Positions 1-3,058 of a stretch of DNA of 5,425 bases are shown one piece after another. The stretch spans positions 1 to 5,425 of the forward strand of contig NZ_JACIYL010000251.1 of NCBI RefSeq assembly GCF_014359955.1, read 5' to 3'. Below the pieces are notes generated by a model that worked only from the letters and a program-made list of their open reading frames with translations, searched no databases and had not been told where the DNA came from. The position numbers were made by a program, and so were the translations under genes. How positions within the stretch are numbered: position 1 is the stretch's first letter; each line of letters starts with the position of its first letter. This stretch comes from Thermogutta sp. (lineage in GTDB: Bacteria > Planctomycetota > Planctomycetia > Pirellulales > Thermoguttaceae).

Positions 1-116
1 CGGTGAAGTTCCGCAACATCTGGGTGCGGGAGCTCCACGAGCTCAAGTGCGAACAGCGCAAGCCGGAAAAGCCGGAAAAGCCGGAAAAGTCCGAGAAGCA
101 GTCTGACAGCCACTGA
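1..116 (+). CDS. C-terminal end of a probable DUF1080 / 3-keto-disaccharide hydrolase-like protein (5' partial)
   Basis: Only the last 37 codons are present. The reading frame enters at position 3 and ends at TGA 114-116. The visible start, VKFRNIWVREL, resembles the final beta-strand of DUF1080 (3keto-disac_hyd) proteins, which typically close with a phrase like 'V-x-F/Y-R-N-I-W-V/I-R-x-L'. Those are concanavalin-like jellyroll proteins, usually exported, linked to glycoside processing and very numerous in Planctomycetota. After the domain comes a highly charged tail of about 26 residues with three perfect Pro-Glu-Lys triplets and a degenerate fourth, ending in Ser-Asp-Ser-His. The tail looks like a flexible low-complexity extension. 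The family call rests on one short motif; the catalytic or ligand-binding part is outside the window, so the specific function is unknown. Confidence 0.6.
   Translation, partial: VKFRNIWVRELHELKCEQRKPEKPEKPEKSEKQSDSH
63..98 (+). repeat. 9-bp tandem repeat encoding Pro-Glu-Lys
   Basis: The unit CCGGAAAAG occurs three times without change (63-71, 72-80, 81-89), followed by a diverged fourth copy, TCCGAGAAG (90-98). It encodes the PEK-PEK-PEK-SEK tail of the upstream gene. Perfect identity of the three units suggests recent slippage expansion, so copy number may vary between strains. Confidence 0.85.
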
Positions 117-211
117 TCGAGTTGAAACGGGGATGGACGCTCCACGGAATTGTCCGCCCGACGGAGAATCACAGTCGTCGGTTTGTACACGTCAATGAAT
201 TGTGGGATCAA

Positions 212-231
212 GGGCGGCCGATCGGTCGCCC
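212..231 (+). repeat. Strong hairpin, possibly a terminator of the upstream gene
   Basis: GGGCGGCC (212-219) pairs with GGTCGCCC (224-231) through 8 bp, including one G-U wobble, around a GATC tetraloop. It lies 95 bp after the stop of the DUF1080-like gene. The downstream sequence is CTTCCCATTTT, which is not a proper U-tract, so a classical intrinsic terminator is only one possibility. A factor-dependent terminator, an RNA-stabilising 3' hairpin or a DNA-binding palindrome would also fit. Confidence 0.5.
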
Positions 232-232
232 C

Positions 233-247
233 TTCCCATTTTGGGAA
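233..247 (+). repeat. Short perfect inverted repeat next to the preceding hairpin
   Basis: TTCCCA (233-238) and TGGGAA (242-247) are exact reverse complements separated by TTT. The repeat begins one base after the 212-231 hairpin, so the two form a tandem stem-loop pair. It is symmetric on both strands. Its function is unknown. Confidence 0.45.
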
Positions 248-281
248 ATGTTGGGGGAAACAGTCGTTGATCCCGTCTCCA

Positions 282-333
282 CACGGCACGAGGGCGAGGG
301 CACCGGGCAGGGGGAATGTCTCTCGTGCCCGTG
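282..333 (+). repeat. Long stem with a G-rich 29-nt loop
   Basis: CACGGCACGAG (282-292) pairs along its full 11 nt with CTCGTGCCCGTG (322-333), with a single bulged C at 330. The loop (293-321) is unusually G-rich and carries the quadruplex motif listed separately. An 11-bp GC-rich stem with one bulge is hard to attribute to chance in a region of this size and would be stable in RNA. It is not a terminator of the usual type, because the loop is too long and no U-tract follows. Confidence 0.55.
292..314 (+). other. Canonical G-quadruplex-forming motif
   Basis: Four G-tracts are present on the plus strand: GGG 292-294, GGG 298-300, GGG 305-307 and GGGGG 310-314, separated by loops of 3, 4 and 2 nt (CGA, CACC, CA). 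This satisfies the G3+N1-7 rule for a three-tetrad quadruplex. In an mRNA running from the DUF1080-like gene, or in an argC leader that begins upstream of it, the G-rich strand would be the RNA strand. G292 is also the innermost base of the 282-333 stem, so the full stem and the quadruplex using that tract compete for one base. Confidence 0.6.
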
Positions 334-355
334 AACTGATTTGTCACTCGCTGAT

Positions 356-385
356 GGTAAGGGCAATTCATGAATTGGCCCTACC
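356..385. promoter_or_regulatory. 30-bp imperfect palindrome, candidate operator or RNA hairpin
   Basis: The left arm GGTAAGGGCAATTC (356-369) and right arm GAATTGGCCCTACC (372-385) flank a central AT. Compared as reverse complements without gaps, they match at 12 of 14 positions. The core AATTCATGAATT is a perfect 12-bp palindrome. The length and central symmetry suit a homodimeric DNA-binding protein; as RNA it would be a 14-position stem with two mismatches and a two-base loop. There is no T-tract afterwards, so a terminator is less likely. It lies 270 bp before argC, far for a simple operator unless the promoter is nearby. It does not match the ArgR box layout (TGAAT-N4-ATTCA). Confidence 0.5.
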
Positions 386-435
386 GGAATTTGGCGTCGG
401 CCGTGGTTAATGTGTCTTCAGAGGTGGAGGCACCG

Positions 436-464
436 GCCCACCGTAATCTGGTTGCCCGGTGGGC
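436..464 (+). repeat. 8-bp perfect inverted repeat with 13-nt loop
   Basis: GCCCACCG (436-443) and CGGTGGGC (457-464) are exact reverse complements. The right arm also runs into the small palindrome GGCATGCC (462-469), which offers an alternative fold. No T-tract follows. It could be part of a structured leader ahead of argC; its function is unknown. Confidence 0.45.
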
Positions 465-510
465 ATGCCGTTCCCGGTGAACCTTCGGGCATTCCCCCGA
501 GTCCGCTCCT

Positions 511-538
511 GTTAAACCGCGGCAAAGGGGGGTATATT
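511..538 (+). promoter_or_regulatory. Weak candidate sigma70-type promoter for argC
   Basis: TATATT (533-538) is a fair -10 element, about 117 bp before the argC start, in an otherwise GC-rich stretch. The best -35 at a workable 16-bp spacing is GTTAAA (511-516), which matches the TTGACA consensus at only three of six positions. It was chosen because it is the most AT-rich -10-like site in the region between the last large hairpin and argC. Planctomycete promoters are poorly defined, so this is tentative. Confidence 0.25.
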
Positions 539-549
539 GCAGGTAATAG

Positions 550-562
550 CGGCTCGCAGCCG
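550..562 (+). repeat. Small GC-rich hairpin in the argC leader
   Basis: CGGCT (550-554) and AGCCG (558-562) form a 5-bp stem around a CGC loop, just downstream of the candidate TATATT box. A hairpin this size is not rare by chance in GC-rich DNA. It is recorded only because it adds to the series of stems in this region. Confidence 0.3.
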
Positions 563-642
563 GTCTCGGTGCAGAGGGTGCGGGCATCGGTCTTCCCAAA
601 TATGTCTGGCCCCGCGAATACATTTTGTCCTGAAAGCGTTGA

Positions 643-651
643 CAGGTAGAG
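643..651 (+). promoter_or_regulatory. Ribosome binding site of argC
   Basis: CAGGTAGAG contains AGG at 644-646, 8 nt before the ATG at 655, a modest but well-placed Shine-Dalgarno core. An in-frame TGA at 640-642 rules out a longer N-terminus, so the start is secure. CCTG (629-632) can pair with CAGG (643-646), which would mask the site; this is a short pairing and may mean nothing. Confidence 0.5.
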
Positions 652-654
652 TTT

Positions 655-1668
655 ATGGCTATCCGCGTTGCCATTTTAGGAGCGACAGGCTATACGGCAG
701 TCGAGTTGATCAAGATTTTGCTCCGTCATCCCGAAGTGACGATCACGGCGTTGACCAGCCGGCAGGAGGGGAACGCCCCCGTCGCGAGTGTGCATCCCTC
801 CCTTGTCGGGCGGATTTCTGCCAATCTGGAGAATCTCACCCCGGCAGAAGTGGCGGCTCGGGCGGAGTGCGTGTTTAGCTGCCTCCCCCATTGCGCCAGC
901 GCCGAAGTCATTCCGGACCTGCTGAAGGCCGGTTGTCGGGTAGTGGATTTCAGCGCCGATTACCGGCTGAACTCCCCGCAGGTTTATGAGGAGTGGTACG
1001 GCCACCGGCATCCCGACCCGGAACGCCTGGGCAAGGTCCCCTACGGTTTGCCGGAGCTGTTCCGCGAAGAAATCCGCAGTGCGGCGCTCGTGGCCAATCC
1101 GGGCTGTTATCCCACCTCGGTGATTCTTGCTCTGGCGCCACTTTTGAAAGCCGGACTGATCGAACCGCGGGATATCATCGTAGATTCTAAAAGCGGCGTT
1201 TCCGGGGCGGGACGCACGCCCAAGTTGACCACCCACTTTCCCGAGTGCAACGAGAGCCTCTCGGCCTACAACGTGGGACGGCATCGCCATCAGCCCGAGA
1301 TTGAACAGATTCTCGGTCAGGTGGCAGGGGGTGCGGTGGAGGTGGTCTTCACCCCGCATCTTGTCCCGATGGATCGGGGTATTTTGACGACCACCTACTC
1401 CCGTCCCACGCGACAGGTCACCGAGGACGAGGTGCTCGATTGTCTGGAGAGTTTTTATCAGAATGAGCCGTTTGTTCAGGTGGTGGATCATCTTCCGGCC
1501 ACCAAAGATACGGCAGGCACCAATTTTTGCCATATCACCGCCCGCATTGTGCGGGATCGCATCGTGACGGTGAGTTGCCTCGATAACCTCGTGAAAGGGG
1601 CTTCCGGCGCCGCGGTCCAGAATTTCAATCTCATGTATGGCTTCCCGGAAACGACAGCCCTTTTATGA
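655..1668 (+). CDS. argC: N-acetyl-gamma-glutamyl-phosphate reductase (ArgC)
   Basis: This is the third enzyme of arginine synthesis, a cytoplasmic NADPH-dependent reductase that converts N-acetylglutamyl 5-phosphate to N-acetylglutamate semialdehyde. The 337-residue length is normal for the shorter bacterial type. Residues 1-145 or so form the nucleotide-binding domain, with the GATGYT loop at 9-14 directly after the first beta-strand. The catalytic cysteine is Cys151 in the signature NPGCYPT (148-154). The conserved GRHRHQPEI segment (208-216) supplies the active-site histidine, probably His212. The closing signature [13 protein letters not shown] (311-323) is intact. One small oddity is LPHC at 77-80, where many ArgC proteins have LPHG; it is not a catalytic position. 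The ATG start is fixed by an upstream in-frame stop and a ribosome binding site. The gene is followed 98 bp later by argJ on the same strand and is probably co-transcribed with it. Confidence 0.96.
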   Translation: MAIRVAILGATGYTAVELIKILLRHPEVTITALTSRQEGNAPVASVHPSLVGRISANLENLTPAEVAARAECVFSCLPHCASAEVIPDLLKAGCRVVDFSADYRLNSPQVYEEWYGHRHPDPERLGKVPYGLPELFREEIRSAALVANPGCYPTSVILALAPLLKAGLIEPRDIIVDSKSGVSGAGRTPKLTTHFPECNESLSAYNVGRHRHQPEIEQILGQVAGGAVEVVFTPHLVPMDRGILTTTYSRPTRQVTEDEVLDCLESFYQNEPFVQVVDHLPATKDTAGTNFCHITARIVRDRIVTVSCLDNLVKGASGAAVQNFNLMYGFPETTALL

Positions 1669-1766
1669 GCCGCGGCTGGCTGGCAGCTTCCACCACGGGG
1701 TGGTAAACGCTGGTTGGAAAGTCACAATTGCGGAGATTACTCTGTTTCGGCGAGAGACCCCTGACA
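1669..1766 (+). other. 98-bp spacer between argC and argJ
   Basis: The gap is longer than in tightly packed operons. It holds one small inverted repeat, ACCAC (1692-1696) and GTGGT (1700-1704) around GGG, with no T-tract, so it is not a convincing terminator. The sequence upstream of argJ contains GAGAG (1752-1756), 10 nt before the ATG, a weak Shine-Dalgarno-like purine run. No clear internal promoter is visible, which favours read-through from argC. Confidence 0.5.
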
Positions 1767-2960
1767 ATGGCAGTGCGTGTTCCAAAAGGCTATCTGGTGG
1801 CGGGCGTCCACTGCGGACTCAAGCGCGACCTGCGCAAACCCGACCTGACTCTCATCGTCTCCGAGACACCGGCCACGGCGGTGGGCGTCTATACCCAGAA
1901 CATCGTCTGCGCAGCGCCGGTGCAGCTCGATCGCAAACGGACACCGAGCACACGAATCCGCGCAGTGGTGATCAACTCCGGCAACGCCAATGCCTGCACG
2001 GGGGAGCGCGGTCTCCGGGATGCCGAAGAGATGGCCCGTCTCGCCGCCAAAGCTGTCGGGGTCGAAGAAGATCAGGTCCTGGTGATGTCCACGGGTGTGA
2101 TCGGGGTGTATCTCCCGATGGACAAGATCGCCCACGGCATTGAGCTGGCCGCCGCCCGACTGGGCAACGACGAAGAAGCCCTCATCATGGCTGCCCGAGG
2201 GATGATGACCACTGACACGGTGTACAAGCTCTCGGGACGCACACTCTCCCTCGCCCGGCGCGAAATCCAGATTACGGGGATGGTCAAAGGTGCGGCGATG
2301 ATGGGGCCGAATCTCGCCACCATGCTGGGCGTCCTTTTCACCGACGCGACCCTGGACGTGGAGACGGCTCAGCGGCTGCTGCGCGAAACCGTGGACGACA
2401 CGTTCAACTGCATCAATGTGGACGGTCACACCAGCACCAACGACACGGTGCTCTTTCTCGCCAATGGTGCGGCAGGGGGACCGCCCCTCACCGGAGATCT
2501 CCTGGAAGATTTCCAGCGGGAATTCCACAGTCTGTGTGTGGAACTGGCCCGGATGATCCCTGCCGACGGAGAGGGGGCGACGCACCTCATCACCATCGAA
2601 GTGACCGGTTGCCGCACACGCCAGGACGCCCTTCAAATTGCCCGAGCCATCGCGAATAGCCCTCTCGTCAAAGCGGCCATCCACGGTGCCGATCCCAATT
2701 GGGGACGCATCGTTTCTGCGGCGGGTTACGCGGGCGTACCCTTCGATCCCAACAAGTTGACGCTCTATCTCAACGGCTTTTGCCTCTACCGCGATGGCAC
2801 GCCCGTCAAGTTTGACGAGATCGAGGTGTCGAACTCCATCCGGGCGGAACGCGAAACGCGGATCGAACTCGTGCTCCAGGAAGGCAACGCCTCCGGCCGG
2901 TTCTGGACGACCGATCTAACACCCGAATACGTCCGCCTCAACGCGGAGTACCGCACCTAA
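1767..2960 (+). CDS. argJ: Glutamate N-acetyltransferase / ornithine acetyltransferase (ArgJ)
   Basis: ArgJ transfers the acetyl group from N-acetylornithine to glutamate, releasing ornithine and regenerating N-acetylglutamate, the acetyl-recycling step of arginine synthesis. Some homologues also use acetyl-CoA; the sequence alone does not show which applies. The precursor is 397 residues, typical of the family. Self-cleavage is expected between Ala184 and Thr185 in KGAAMMGPNLATMLG (174-188), giving an alpha chain of 184 and a beta chain of 213 residues with Thr185 as nucleophile. Also visible are NSGNANACTG (70-79), the oxyanion-hole STG (108-110), STNDT (223-227), DPNWGRI (309-315) and the usual C-terminal ending NAEYRT. 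The frame is open upstream to a TTG at 1728, but the ATG at 1767 is preferred because family members start close to the V-P-K-G-Y motif. It is the downstream partner of argC, and its 3' end faces the LptD-like gene. Confidence 0.96.
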   Translation: MAVRVPKGYLVAGVHCGLKRDLRKPDLTLIVSETPATAVGVYTQNIVCAAPVQLDRKRTPSTRIRAVVINSGNANACTGERGLRDAEEMARLAAKAVGVEEDQVLVMSTGVIGVYLPMDKIAHGIELAAARLGNDEEALIMAARGMMTTDTVYKLSGRTLSLARREIQITGMVKGAAMMGPNLATMLGVLFTDATLDVETAQRLLRETVDDTFNCINVDGHTSTNDTVLFLANGAAGGPPLTGDLLEDFQREFHSLCVELARMIPADGEGATHLITIEVTGCRTRQDALQIARAIANSPLVKAAIHGADPNWGRIVSAAGYAGVPFDPNKLTLYLNGFCLYRDGTPVKFDEIEVSNSIRAERETRIELVLQEGNASGRFWTTDLTPEYVRLNAEYRT

Positions 2961-2977
2961 GTGACGCCCTCGATCCT

Positions 2978-3000
2978 CCCGTCCGGTGGAGTCGGGTTTT
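2978..3000 (+). terminator. Candidate intrinsic terminator of the argC-argJ unit
   Basis: CCCG (2978-2981) pairs with CGGG (2993-2996), and TCC (2982-2984) pairs with GGA (2988-2990) around a GGT loop, leaving GT bulged. TTTT (2997-3000) follows at once. It begins 17 bp after the argJ stop and sits between convergent genes, where a terminator is expected. The stem is interrupted and the T-tract short, so it would be a weak one. Confidence 0.45.
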
Positions 3001-3017
3001 GTCCCATCACCCCGAGC

Positions 3018-3045
3018 GATCTTCTGCCAGGTTGTGGGAAGAATC
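3018..3045 (-). repeat. Inverted repeat after the LptD-like gene, possible terminator
   Basis: On the plus strand TCTTC (3020-3024) pairs with GAAGA (3038-3042). This extends outward by GA/TC (3018-3019, 3044-3045) past a bulged A and inward by CCA/TGG (3027-3029, 3035-3037). For the minus-strand gene it lies 13 bp beyond the stop codon. No T-tract follows on either strand, so termination by this hairpin alone is uncertain. Confidence 0.3.
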
Positions 3046-3058
3046 GGATAGGCGTCGG

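Larger units (their letters stand above)
117..654. other. 538-bp non-coding region with several inverted repeats, upstream of argC
   Basis: No convincing gene is seen here. The open frames are short, overlap one another in several registers, start from poor sites and have unremarkable composition. The region does hold an unusual number of inverted repeats, listed separately: 212-231, 233-247, 282-333, 356-385, 436-464 and 550-562. It contains the 3' untranslated part of the DUF1080-like gene and presumably the promoter and leader of argC. No tRNA, T-box, rRNA or recognisable riboswitch core was found by eye. Confidence 0.7.

Noticed and set aside
341..370. Promoter based on TTGTCA at 341-346
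   Set aside because: The -35 match is good, but no hexamer resembling TATAAT lies 16 to 18 bp downstream.
365..376. ATTCATGAAT core as an ArgR box
   Set aside because: ArgR boxes have TGAAT and ATTCA half-sites facing inward about four bases apart. Here the halves are abutted in the opposite order and no second box is present at the usual distance.
122..410. Short plus-strand open frames in the gap after the DUF1080-like gene
   Set aside because: Two overlapping frames of 70 and 86 codons start without a good ribosome binding site, have no domain pattern and run across several hairpins. There is no reason to prefer either as a gene.
639..644. Perfect TTGACA hexamer just before argC
   Set aside because: It lies 10 bp before the start codon, so a promoter using it would begin transcription inside the gene. 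It is better explained as part of the sequence around the ribosome binding site.
410..878. Open frames running across the argC promoter region and start
   Set aside because: They overlap each other or enter argC out of frame, and their composition is that of non-coding GC-rich DNA.
676..1533. Long antisense open frame (285 codons) opposite argC
   Set aside because: It lies wholly inside argC, whose motifs are all intact. Its translation is rich in Arg, Gly and His with no domain pattern, as expected for the complement of a GC-rich gene.
1728..1766. Extended argJ start at TTG 1728
   Set aside because: The 13 extra residues do not resemble ArgJ N-termini, whereas the ATG at 1767 places the V-P-K-G-Y motif at the normal distance.
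1737..2684. Long antisense open frame (315 codons) opposite argJ
   Set aside because: It is a mirror of argJ codon usage, with a His/Asp/Gly-rich translation and no recognisable motif. argJ is complete and conserved across the same bases.
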